Below, piece after piece: positions 55,951 to 64,000 of a stretch of 64,000 bases of DNA (position 1 is its first letter; every line of letters starts with the position of its first letter). The position numbers and the translations under genes are program-made. Under the pieces are notes generated by a model. The model searched no databases and was not told the origin of the DNA. It saw only the letters and a list, made by a program, of their open reading frames with translations. The DNA comes from Gluconacetobacter diazotrophicus PA1 5 (lineage in GTDB: Bacteria; Pseudomonadota; Alphaproteobacteria; Acetobacterales; Acetobacteraceae). The stretch lies in assembly GCF_000067045.1 (NCBI RefSeq), contig NC_010125.1, positions 1,216,001-1,280,000 on the forward strand, written 5' to 3'.

Positions 55951-56745
55951 ATGAAACTGACCCGTACCCTTGCCTTCTCGATGGTTGCCGGCATGGCGGC
56001 GCTGGCGCCCGGTGCGGGACGCGCCCAGACCGCGACGCCGTCGGCCTATGTCAGCGCGCCCGTGGTGGCCCCCGTCATGGCGCCCCCGCCGTCGCATGGC
56101 GGCCATTGCGGCATCTTCGAAACCTGCGCCAGCACCAAGATCGGTCTGGGCAAGGGCGACTTCCTGATCCGCCTGTCCGCGCTGGGCGTCCTGCCTGAAG
56201 ACCGCGACAGCAAGGTGTGGGCCGGCGGTGCGGTGCTGCCCGGGGCGCGGGCCAAGACCACGCGCCAGGTCATGCCGGAACTGACGTTCGAATACTTCTT
56301 CACCGACCACATCTCGGCCGACCTGATCGCCGCCAGCACCCGGCATGAAGTCGCGGTCGAAGGCAGCGCCCTGGGCCACATCGATGCCGGCAGCGCCTGG
56401 GTTCTGCCGCCCACCATCACGATCGCCTACCATTTCCGTCCGCACAAGCGGTTCAACCCGTATGTGGGCGTCGGCGCCACGCTGGCGTTTTTCCACAACG
56501 AGTCGCCGGCCGGTGGCCTGGTGAAGAAGCTGAATGTCGGCACGACCGGTGGCCCGTCATTCAATGTCGGCTTCGATTACCAGCTCGTGGGCAACTGGTT
56601 CTTCAACTTCGACGTGAAGCAGATGTTCATGCGCATGCATGCCTGGGCGAACGATGGTGGCGGCGTCGATGGCGTTCCGCGCATCAAGGTGCATGACTCG
56701 CTGGACCCGACGGTGGTAGGCGCCGGTATCGAATACCGGTTCTGA
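55951..56745 (+). CDS. ompW: OmpW family outer membrane protein
   Basis: This is an eight-stranded outer-membrane barrel of the OmpW family, which forms a hydrophobic channel for small molecules. The 264 residues have a signal peptide (MKLTRTLAFSMVAGMAALAPGAGRAQ, cleaved near residue 25) and a Pro/Ala/His-rich spacer. The barrel starts GKGDFLIRLSALGVLPED, with PELTFEYFFTDHISADLIAA near residue 108. PPTITIAYHFRPHKRFNPYVGVGATLAFF follows, and the protein ends on the C-terminal aromatic GAGIEYRF. OmpW is FNR-controlled in enterobacteria; here an FNR box stands upstream. hemN follows after 10 bases. Confidence 0.9.
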   Translation: MKLTRTLAFSMVAGMAALAPGAGRAQTATPSAYVSAPVVAPVMAPPPSHGGHCGIFETCASTKIGLGKGDFLIRLSALGVLPEDRDSKVWAGGAVLPGARAKTTRQVMPELTFEYFFTDHISADLIAASTRHEVAVEGSALGHIDAGSAWVLPPTITIAYHFRPHKRFNPYVGVGATLAFFHNESPAGGLVKKLNVGTTGGPSFNVGFDYQLVGNWFFNFDVKQMFMRMHAWANDGGGVDGVPRIKVHDSLDPTVVGAGIEYRF

Positions 56746-56755
56746 TCCCGTGGGG

Positions 56756-58120
56756 ATGCCCTCTTCCGACCTGCTGATCCGGTACGGGGGCAACCTGCCG
56801 CGTTACACCAGCTACCCGACCGCGGCACAGTTCGATGCCTCGGTCGGGGCGGATGACAGCGAGGCGTGGCTGCGCGCCATGGCGCCGGGCACCCCGCTTT
56901 CGCTGTATCTTCATGTTCCCTTCTGCGATGCGCTGTGCCTGTTCTGCGGGTGCAACACGTCTGTGATGCGCGACCCGGCCGGCCGTACGGCCTATGGCGC
57001 GCTGCTGATGGACGAACTGCGCAGGGTGGCCGGGCGCCTCGGCCCCGACCATCCGGTCCGCCACGTGCAGTGGGGCGGCGGCACGCCGACGACCCTGCCG
57101 CCCGAGACCATGCGGGCCGCGATGCAGACGATCCGCCGGCTCTTCACCATCGAGCGCGACGCGGAAATCGCGATCGAACTCGACCCCCGCCATATGCCCG
57201 ACGCCTATCCCGACCTGCTGCGCACGCTGGGATTCAACCGCGTCAGCCTGGGCGTCCAGGACCTGGACCCCGCCGTGCAGACGGCCTGCGGCCGAATCCA
57301 GAGCCGTGCCCAGACCGAGGACTGCGTCCGCCGCGTGCGCGCGGCCGGGATCGCCTCGGTCAATGTCGATCTGATCTATGGCCTGCCGTACCAGACGGTG
57401 GACGGCGCGGGCGAAACCGCGGCGACCGTCGCCGCCGCGCTGCGGCCCGACCGGCTGGCGGTGTTCGGCTACGCCCATGTGCCCTGGAAGCAGAAGCGCC
57501 AGGCGCTGCTGCCCGAAAGCGTGCTGCCCGGCCCCGCCGAACGGCTGGCGCAACGTGCGCGGATCGATGCGGTCCTGCGTGCCGCCGGGTATCGCGCGAT
57601 CGGGCTGGACCATTATGCCCGGCCCGGCGACGCGCTGACCCTCGCCGCCGAAGGCGGCACCATGCGCCGCAATTTCCAGGGTTATACCGTCGATCCGGCC
57701 CCGGTCCTGATCGGGATCGGCGCCTCGGCGATTTCCTCCTATCCCCAGGGCATGACCCAGAACGCCCTGACCGCCGCCGCCTACGCGCGGCTGATGGGCC
57801 AGGGCACCGACACCCTGCCGGTGGTGCGGGGGGTGCGCCGCACCGATGACGACCGGCTGCGCGGGGCGGTGATCGAACGGCTGATGTGCGACCTGCGGGT
57901 CGATCCGGCGGCGATCGGCGCCCATCATGGCGTGCCCGCGACCTGGTTCGCCGATGCCATGCCCGGCCTGCACCAGGCGGCGGCGGACGGGATCGTGACG
58001 CTGGACGGCGCGATGATCCGCATGACCGACGCGGGACGGCCCTTCCTGCGCAACATCGCCGCCCTGTTCGACGCGCATCGCGCCCCCCCGGGTGCCGCCC
58101 GCCATGCCGGCGCCCTGTAG
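56756..58120 (+). CDS. hemN: oxygen-independent coproporphyrinogen III dehydrogenase HemN
   Basis: HemN is the radical-SAM enzyme that makes protoporphyrinogen IX without oxygen. The 454 residues have the opening LLIRYGGNLPRYTSYPTAAQF, the cluster motif HVPFCDALCLFCGCNT (Cys-x3-Cys-x2-Cys) near residue 57, and QWGGGTPTTL. VSLGVQDLDPAVQTACGRIQ and NVDLIYGLPYQT follow. The C-terminal GYTVDPAPVLIGIGASAISSYPQG segment is characteristic of true HemN. The start may be ATG 56756 or GTG 56750. It is a classical FNR target and probably shares the ompW promoter. Confidence 0.94.
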   Translation: MPSSDLLIRYGGNLPRYTSYPTAAQFDASVGADDSEAWLRAMAPGTPLSLYLHVPFCDALCLFCGCNTSVMRDPAGRTAYGALLMDELRRVAGRLGPDHPVRHVQWGGGTPTTLPPETMRAAMQTIRRLFTIERDAEIAIELDPRHMPDAYPDLLRTLGFNRVSLGVQDLDPAVQTACGRIQSRAQTEDCVRRVRAAGIASVNVDLIYGLPYQTVDGAGETAATVAAALRPDRLAVFGYAHVPWKQKRQALLPESVLPGPAERLAQRARIDAVLRAAGYRAIGLDHYARPGDALTLAAEGGTMRRNFQGYTVDPAPVLIGIGASAISSYPQGMTQNALTAAAYARLMGQGTDTLPVVRGVRRTDDDRLRGAVIERLMCDLRVDPAAIGAHHGVPATWFADAMPGLHQAAADGIVTLDGAMIRMTDAGRPFLRNIAALFDAHRAPPGAARHAGAL

Positions 58121-58249
58121 GACGCGGCTTCAGGGCTTCCGCCGCGGGTGGGCCGAAATTCTTGAAAATCCATGCCGGATGGCGCACTACCTGCGGTTCC
58201 CGCTCATCAGTCCCCTTGTCGGACAGAGCATTTTTCGCGGACGGACCCC

Positions 58250-58939
58250 ATGACAGTGCATGACGTGGCCTTGCGTGATGCGGCCTTGCATAACGGGACC
58301 TCGGCGCGGGCCGGAATTGCCGCGTCGCTTCGCACGGCGCAGCATGGGACGCGGCCCTTCGCCCACTGGATTCTGGCCGATGTCCTGCCGCCACCCGTCC
58401 AGGCGGCCCTGCTGGCCTGGGACCCCGGGGCCGAGACGCATGGCGGCGATACCGGCGGCCGGCGCGAGGCCCGCAACGGCCGGCGCGTCTTCGTGACCCC
58501 GGCCAACCGGCGGCAGCAGCCCGGCCTGGACATGCTGGCCGACATGTTCGACGCCCCGTCGACCCGCGCCGCGATCACGGCGTGCTGCGGTGCGCACCTG
58601 GCCGGAACGGCGCTGCGGCTGGAGCTGTGCCTGGACACGGACGGGTTCTGGCTGGAGTCGCATACCGATATCGGGGCGAAGAAGCTGACCCTGCTGGTCT
58701 CGCTGTCCACCGATGCGGGGGCGGCCGACTGGGGGACCGACCTGATGACGGCGGACGGGCGCGCCGTGGGGCGCGCCAGCGGCGCGTTCAATTCCGGCCT
58801 GCTGTTCGTGCCGGGCACCGACACGTGGCATGGCTTCGTCCGGCGGCCGATCCACGGCCTGCGCCGGTCGCTGATCGTGAATTTCGTCGGCCCCGAATGG
58901 CGCGCCACCGAAGAGCTGGCCTGCGGGCCGGCCGCCTGA
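58250..58939 (+). CDS. 2-oxoglutarate/Fe(II) oxygenase-like protein
   Basis: A 229-residue protein with the pattern of a double-stranded beta-helix dioxygenase. The HxD motif is in WLESHTDIGAKKLTLLVSLSTD near residue 140, and a distal His is in TDTWHGFVRRPIHGLRRSLIVNFVG near residue 190, with arginines for 2-oxoglutarate. The N-terminal third (HWILADVLPPPVQAALLAW) resembles prolyl-4-hydroxylase-like proteins. The substrate is unknown. ATG 58250 gives MTVHDVALRD; the ribosome-binding site is weak. It follows hemN by 129 bases on the same strand, so an oxygen-dependent enzyme sits beside the oxygen-independent heme gene. Confidence 0.65.
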   Translation: MTVHDVALRDAALHNGTSARAGIAASLRTAQHGTRPFAHWILADVLPPPVQAALLAWDPGAETHGGDTGGRREARNGRRVFVTPANRRQQPGLDMLADMFDAPSTRAAITACCGAHLAGTALRLELCLDTDGFWLESHTDIGAKKLTLLVSLSTDAGAADWGTDLMTADGRAVGRASGAFNSGLLFVPGTDTWHGFVRRPIHGLRRSLIVNFVGPEWRATEELACGPAA

Positions 58940-59105
58940 CCGGCGCCGGGTCCCTGCGTCTGGCTGGTGGGCCCGGCTCCCGCTTTGCGTTCGGGGCCTG
59001 TCGGTTCTAGTGTCCCCGATCGAAATTCTTCATGAGGAAAGCATCCAAGACTTTCCACCCATGCCGTGACCCCCTCATGGCGCAGCAGGACGAGACGAAA
59101 GAGGC

Positions 59106-60743
59106 ATGACCGAACACGCCCGCGAGACGATGGAATTCGATATTGTTATTGTCGGCGGCGGTCCGTCCGGTCTGGCCGCGGCGATCCGGCTGCGCCAGCT
59201 GGTCCCCGACGCCACGGTCTGCCTGATCGAGAAGGGCAGTGAAATCGGCGCCCATATCCTGTCGGGCGCGGTGATCGAACCCCGCGCGCTGGACGAGCTG
59301 CTGCCCGACTGGCGCGAGACCGGCGCCCCGCTGCACACCCCCGTGTCCGAGGAAGCGATGCTCTTCCTGACGGAAAAGCGCGGCTATGCGGTGCCGATGC
59401 TGGACCGGCTGATGCCGCACATGCGCAATCACGGCAACTACATCGTCAGCCTGGGCGACGTCTGCCGCTGGCTGGCCGCGCGGGCCGAGGAACTGGGCGT
59501 CGAGATCTATCCCGGTTTCGCCGGCGCCGAGCTGCTGGTCGAGGACGGGCGCGTGGTGGGCGTCGCGACCGGCGACATGGGCGTGGGCCGCGACGGCCAG
59601 CCCGGCGCGAACTTCGCCCCCGGCATGGAACTGCGCGCCCGCTACACCCTGTTCGCCGAAGGCTGCCGCGGGTCGCTGACCAAACGGCTGATGGCGACCT
59701 ACGACCTGCGCAAGGGCGTGGACCCCCAGACCTACGGCCTGGGCATCAAGGAATTGTGGGAAATCCCCAAGGAACGGCACCGCCCCGGCCTGGTGCAGCA
59801 TTCCTTCGGCTGGCCGCTGGACGACCGCACCTATGGCGGCGCCTGGATGTATCATTTCGGCGAGAACCTGGTGTCCTACGGCTTCGTCGTCGGGCTGGAC
59901 TACGCCAATACCTGGCTGTCGCCGTTCGACGAGATGCAGCGGCTGAAGCTGCATCCGTCCTTCCGGCCGTATTTCGAGGGGGGACGGCGCATCGCCTATG
60001 GCGCCCGCGCCCTGTCCGAAGGCGGCATCCAGTCCCTGCCGCGCCTGACCTTCCCCGGTGGCGCGCTGATCGGCGACACGGCGGGCTTCCTGAACGTGCC
60101 GAAGATCAAGGGCACCCATACGGCCATGAAATCCGGCATGCTGGCGGCCGAGGCGGTGGCCGAGGCCATGCAGGCCGGCACGGCCGAACCCACGTCCTAC
60201 ATGCGCCGGGTGCGCGCGTCGTGGCTGTGGGAGGAACTGCGCGGCGTGCGCAATATCCGCCCCGCCTTCGCGCGGTTCGGGATGAAGGGCGGGGCGCTCT
60301 ATTCCGGGATCGACGCCATGCTGCTGCGCGGTCGTGCGCCCTGGACCCTGCATCACCGCCATGCGGATAACGAGGACCTGCTGGCCGCCGGCAAGTCCGC
60401 GCCCATCGCCTATCCCAAGCCGGACGGCAAGGTCACGTTCGACCGGCTGTCGTCGGTCTTCCTGTCCGCCACGAATCACGAGGAAGACCAGCCGGTCCAC
60501 CTGAAGCTGCGCAATCCCGCGATCTGGAAGACCGTGAACTGGGACGTGTTCCGCGCGCCCGAAAGCCGCTACTGCCCGGCCGGGGTGTATGAAGTCGTGG
60601 ATGCGGACACCGATCCGCGCCTGCAGATCAACGCGCAGAACTGCGTCCATTGCAAGACGTGCGATATCAAGGACCCCACCCAGAACATCGACTGGGTCAC
60701 GCCCGAAGGCGCGGGCGGCCCGAATTACCCCGGCGGGATGTGA
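59106..60743 (+). CDS. electron transfer flavoprotein-ubiquinone oxidoreductase
   Basis: ETF-QO takes electrons from ETF to ubiquinone at the membrane. The 545 residues start with the FAD fold FDIVIVGGGPSGLAAAIRLRQL, then IEKGSEIGAHILSGAVIEPRALDELLPDW. GGIQSLPRLTFPGGALIGDTAGFLNVPKIKGTHTAMKSGM is near residue 310. The C-terminal ferredoxin-like domain with its four cysteines (YCPAGVYEV and NCVHCKTCDIKDPTQNI) carries the [4Fe-4S] cluster. It precedes etfB-etfA by 71 bases, so the three form one electron-transfer unit for acyl-CoA or amino-acid-derived dehydrogenases. Confidence 0.95.
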   Translation: MTEHARETMEFDIVIVGGGPSGLAAAIRLRQLVPDATVCLIEKGSEIGAHILSGAVIEPRALDELLPDWRETGAPLHTPVSEEAMLFLTEKRGYAVPMLDRLMPHMRNHGNYIVSLGDVCRWLAARAEELGVEIYPGFAGAELLVEDGRVVGVATGDMGVGRDGQPGANFAPGMELRARYTLFAEGCRGSLTKRLMATYDLRKGVDPQTYGLGIKELWEIPKERHRPGLVQHSFGWPLDDRTYGGAWMYHFGENLVSYGFVVGLDYANTWLSPFDEMQRLKLHPSFRPYFEGGRRIAYGARALSEGGIQSLPRLTFPGGALIGDTAGFLNVPKIKGTHTAMKSGMLAAEAVAEAMQAGTAEPTSYMRRVRASWLWEELRGVRNIRPAFARFGMKGGALYSGIDAMLLRGRAPWTLHHRHADNEDLLAAGKSAPIAYPKPDGKVTFDRLSSVFLSATNHEEDQPVHLKLRNPAIWKTVNWDVFRAPESRYCPAGVYEVVDADTDPRLQINAQNCVHCKTCDIKDPTQNIDWVTPEGAGGPNYPGGM

Positions 60744-60814
60744 TTTCCCCGCGAAATACGGTATGGGGGGCGTCCTGAACGGGCGCCCCGTTCCCCGTAG
60801 ACAGACAGGCGAAG

Positions 60815-61570
<756 letters not shown>

Positions 61571-61572
61571 TC

Positions 61573-62508
61573 ATGACCGTACTCGTTTTCCTGGACCATG
61601 AGTCCGGCACGATCCGCCAGGCTTCGCGTTCCGCGGTGACGGCGGCCCTGGAACTGGGCAAGTCGGCGGGGGACGTCCATGCCCTGGTGACGGGTGACGC
61701 GGCGGTGGCGGACGCGGCGGCGAAAATTCCCGGTATCGCCAAGGTTTTGCGCGCCGCCGGGGCCGCCGTGGCCCACGAACTGGCCGAACCGCTGGCCGCG
61801 CTGATCGCCGACCTCGCCCCGTCCTACAGCCACATCGTCGCGGCGGCGGGTGCGACCGGCAAGAACGTGCTGCCGCGCGCGGCGGCCCTGCTGGACGTGC
61901 AGCCGATTCCCGACGTGGTGTCGATCATCGATGCCGAGACCTTCGTGCGCCCGATCTATGCGGGCAGCGCCCTGGCGACGGTGAAGTCGGCCGACGCGTA
62001 CAAGGTGGTGACGGTGCGCGCCTCGTCCTTCGACCCCGCGCCGGCCGAGGGCGGCAGCGCCGTGGTGGAACAGGTCACGGTGCCGGACGGGTCCGCCCTG
62101 TCGGAATTCGTGTCGATCGAACTGTCGAAATCCGAACGCCCGGAACTGGAATCCGCACGGGTCATCGTCTCCGGCGGGCGCGGCCTGCAGAACCAGGAGA
62201 ATTTCAAGCTCCTCGACCCGCTGGCCGATCGGCTGGGGGCTGCGATCGGCGCCTCGCGCGCGGCGGTGGATGCGGGCTTCGTGCCCAACGACTACCAGGT
62301 GGGGCAGACCGGCAAGATCGTGGCGCCGGACCTGTATATCGCCATCGGCATCTCGGGCGCGATCCAGCATCTGGCCGGCATGAAGGACAGCAAGGTCATC
62401 GTGGCGATCAACAAGGACCCCGAGGCCCCGATCTTCCAGGTCGCGGATTACGGGCTGGTCGCGGATCTGTTCGAGGTGCTGCCGCAGCTTGAGGCCGCGC
62501 TGGGTTAA
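61573..62508 (+). CDS. etfA: electron transfer flavoprotein subunit alpha
   Basis: EtfA carries the FAD of the ETF heterodimer. The 311 residues have an N-terminal domain ([27 protein letters not shown]). The C-terminal FAD-binding domain has [40 protein letters not shown] near residue 196, then [52 protein letters not shown]. The length is normal. It is directly downstream of etfB and convergent with the small gene at 62514 (5 bases between stops). Confidence 0.96.
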   Translation: MTVLVFLDHESGTIRQASRSAVTAALELGKSAGDVHALVTGDAAVADAAAKIPGIAKVLRAAGAAVAHELAEPLAALIADLAPSYSHIVAAAGATGKNVLPRAAALLDVQPIPDVVSIIDAETFVRPIYAGSALATVKSADAYKVVTVRASSFDPAPAEGGSAVVEQVTVPDGSALSEFVSIELSKSERPELESARVIVSGGRGLQNQENFKLLDPLADRLGAAIGASRAAVDAGFVPNDYQVGQTGKIVAPDLYIAIGISGAIQHLAGMKDSKVIVAINKDPEAPIFQVADYGLVADLFEVLPQLEAALG

Positions 62509-62513
62509 GACCC

Positions 62514-62714
62514 TTACTCTCCCAGCCGTGCCCGCGCCCGGCTGACGACGGTTTCGTACTCCTCGGGGCTCAGATGCCCCTCATGCAGCATCGCGCTGGC
62601 CCGGGCCAGCGCGTCGCGCGCATGCGCCGCGTCCGGGATCGGATACCGCCGTCCCGGCAGCGCGAAATCCTCGTCCGGCAGGTCCGCGCGTTCTTCCTCG
62701 GTCAGCCTGGCCAT
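62514..62714 (-). CDS. small conserved protein, LPDEDFALPGRRYPI type
   Basis: A 66-residue acidic protein reading MARLTEEERADLPDEDFALP and then GRRYPIPDAAHARDALARAS; a short helical tail ends SPEEYETVVSRARARLGE. The LPDEDFALPGRRYPIPD..HAR.AL motif is one I associate with small conserved proteins of unknown function in proteobacteria and phages. No signal peptide or membrane segment is seen. CAGGAGACAGGACG stands ahead of the ATG, supporting a real gene. It lies 42 bases past the MATE gene stop on the same strand and could be co-transcribed. Confidence 0.75.
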   Translation of the reverse strand: MARLTEEERADLPDEDFALPGRRYPIPDAAHARDALARASAMLHEGHLSPEEYETVVSRARARLGE

Positions 62715-62756
62715 CGTCCTGTCTCCTGCCTGTGTGTCGCCGCGTCCGGCGGCCGG

Positions 62757-64000
62757 TCACGCGCGGGCGGATCGGTCGGCCAGATCGTCGGTGATCTGCT
62801 GTTCCTCGTCCAGTTCGTCCAGTTCGGCCAGCGCGCTCTTGGCGGTGCGGGCCGGCAGTTCCGTGGCTAGGCCCGGCGCGACCCGCCCGGGTTTCAGCCG
62901 ACCGACGACGGAAAAGGCGGTCAGGACCGCCCAGGTGCCGAAGACGACGCAGCCCAGCACCTGGCCGACCTGCACCCCGCACGGCCCGAACCGCATGCCG
63001 ATCCACACGAACGGAATGGTGCCCAGCGTGGCCCGACCCCAGTTGAACAGGGTCGAATAGAGCGGAAAGCCCAGATTGTTGAAGGCGGTATTGGCCACGA
63101 ACAGCATGCCGATGAAGACATAGCCGCCGATGGTCCAGGTGCAGAACAGGCGGATCAGCGCCGCCGTGGTGCCCTGCGCGGCGAAGGCCTCGACCACCAG
63201 ATCCTGCGCCGGCAGCAGGATCATCCAGGTGATGGCCACGCAGGCCGCCACCAGCTTCAGCGACGCGACCAGCGCCTCGCGCACCCGGTCCAGGTGCCCG
63301 GCGCCCAGGTTCTGCGACATGATCGGCCCGACCGAACCCGTCAGGGCGAAGACGAAGGCGAAGGCCACCGGGACGATCCGGTCGATGGTCGCCTGGCCGG
63401 CCACGGCGGCCAGGCCGAAATTGGCCATCGCATTGGTGATGAACAATCCGCCGATCGGGGTGGCCAGGTTGGTCAGGATCGCGGGGGTCGCCACCCCGCC
63501 GACCAGTCGGGCGTCCGGCAGGATATGCCGCCCGGACGGATAGCCCAGCAGCCCGTGGCGGCGCACGGCATGCAGCCCCAGCAGGGAGACCAGCCCCCGT
63601 GACAGGATGGTGCTGATCGCCGCCCCCTCCAGCCCCAGATGCAGGACGAAGATCAGCAGCGGGTCCAGCAGGGCGGACGCCAGCGCCCCGATCAGCGTGA
63701 CGTTCATCGATCGCCTGGCGTCGCCCACCGCGCGCAGCAGGCTGGAACAGCCCATTCCGACCGCGATCAGCGACAAAGCGGGGGATACGATGCGGATATA
63801 GCCGTCAGCCTGCGCGGCCGCGCGCCCCGTCGCGCCGAACAGGTGCAGGATCGGGGCCGAGAACAGTGCCGTGGCCAGCCCCAGCGCCGCCGTGGTGACG
63901 ATCATGACCAGCAGGAAGGACGAGGCGATGCGGCGGGCCAGGTCGTGACGCCCCGCGCCGATCTGCCGCGCGGTCACGGCCCCCAGTCCGATCGACATGC
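62757..64000 (-). CDS. MATE family multidrug exporter, 5' end cut by the window edge
   Basis: This is an inner-membrane cation-coupled exporter of the MATE family. The visible 413+ residues hold about ten or eleven of the usual twelve segments. The sequence enters at MSIGLGAVTARQIGAGRHDLARRIA, which corresponds to the loop after TM2. GHLDRVREALVASLKLVAACVAI corresponds to the equivalent loop in the second half, and ALTGSVGPIMSQNLGAG is its partner motif. The C-terminus has an acidic tail (ALAELDELDEEQQITDDLADRSARA). The true start lies beyond position 64000. The substrate is unknown. Confidence 0.88.
   Translation of the reverse strand, partial: MSIGLGAVTARQIGAGRHDLARRIASSFLLVMIVTTAALGLATALFSAPILHLFGATGRAAAQADGYIRIVSPALSLIAVGMGCSSLLRAVGDARRSMNVTLIGALASALLDPLLIFVLHLGLEGAAISTILSRGLVSLLGLHAVRRHGLLGYPSGRHILPDARLVGGVATPAILTNLATPIGGLFITNAMANFGLAAVAGQATIDRIVPVAFAFVFALTGSVGPIMSQNLGAGHLDRVREALVASLKLVAACVAITWMILLPAQDLVVEAFAAQGTTAALIRLFCTWTIGGYVFIGMLFVANTAFNNLGFPLYSTLFNWGRATLGTIPFVWIGMRFGPCGVQVGQVLGCVVFGTWAVLTAFSVVGRLKPGRVAPGLATELPARTAKSALAELDELDEEQQITDDLADRSARA

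Overview
The window is a GC-rich bacterial chromosome segment from an alphaproteobacterium, most likely an acetic acid bacterium (Acetobacteraceae, Gluconacetobacter/Komagataeibacter-like). The call rests on gene content: pqqABCDE, ChvG/ChvI, a trpBA-accD-folC run, an rsmG-parA-parB cluster with parS sites, and families of short intergenic palindromes. The species assignment is inference. Fifty-eight protein-coding genes, including one frameshifted TonB receptor and one gene cut by the right edge, and one tRNA were placed.

Layout. 0-0.9 kb: AT-rich non-coding stretch and a small secreted repeat protein. 1.3 kb: tRNA-Lys(CTT). 1.5-7.0 kb (minus): mnmE-mnmG-rsmG-parA-parB, the chromosome-segregation and tRNA-modification cluster usual near an alphaproteobacterial origin, with two parS sites inside coding sequence. 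7.1-12.4 kb: DNA repair (ogt), quinone oxidoreductase, SDR/DedA pair, S9 peptidase. 12.4-18.2 kb: a FixL/FixJ-like two-component pair divergent from an iron-uptake operon (TonB siderophore receptor, PiuC-type dioxygenase, Sel1 protein). 18.2-24.2 kb: thiolase, sugar transporter, SelO, 3-hydroxyisobutyryl-CoA hydrolase-like protein, flavin reductase. 24.2-27.4 kb: zinc ABC transporter divergent from a Zur-type regulator over a Zur-like operator. 27.4-29.3 kb: an unknown protein and a type III asparaginase. 29.3-34.6 kb (minus): trpB-trpA-accD-folC-nucleoside hydrolase. 34.8-37.3 kb: corA, rho. 37.4-44.6 kb (minus): grpE-dnaK-dnaJ-dapB-metK-trmB. 44.8-49.7 kb: chvI-chvG and a TonB receptor gene broken by a 16-bp tandem duplication. 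49.7-53.0 kb (minus): pqqABCDE. 53.2-58.9 kb: AI-2E-type permease, an FNR-type regulator, OmpW, HemN, and a 2OG-Fe(II) oxygenase-like protein. 59.1-62.5 kb: ETF-ubiquinone oxidoreductase, etfB, etfA. 62.5-64 kb: small conserved protein and a MATE exporter running off the edge.

How it fits together. Most of the window is core housekeeping. The parts with visible regulatory logic are the Zur/zinc locus, the iron-receptor locus with a Fur-like box, the pqq operon (leader hairpin, then a terminator-like hairpin separating pqqA from pqqBCDE), and an oxygen-sensing island. In that island an FNR-type gene has a perfect FNR box in its own upstream region and a near-perfect box precedes ompW-hemN. The strongest anomaly is the frameshifting 16-bp duplication in the TonB receptor gene at 47.6 kb. 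No prophage, insertion sequence, CRISPR array or convincing undescribed multi-gene system was seen; the best unknown is the protein at 27406-28236.
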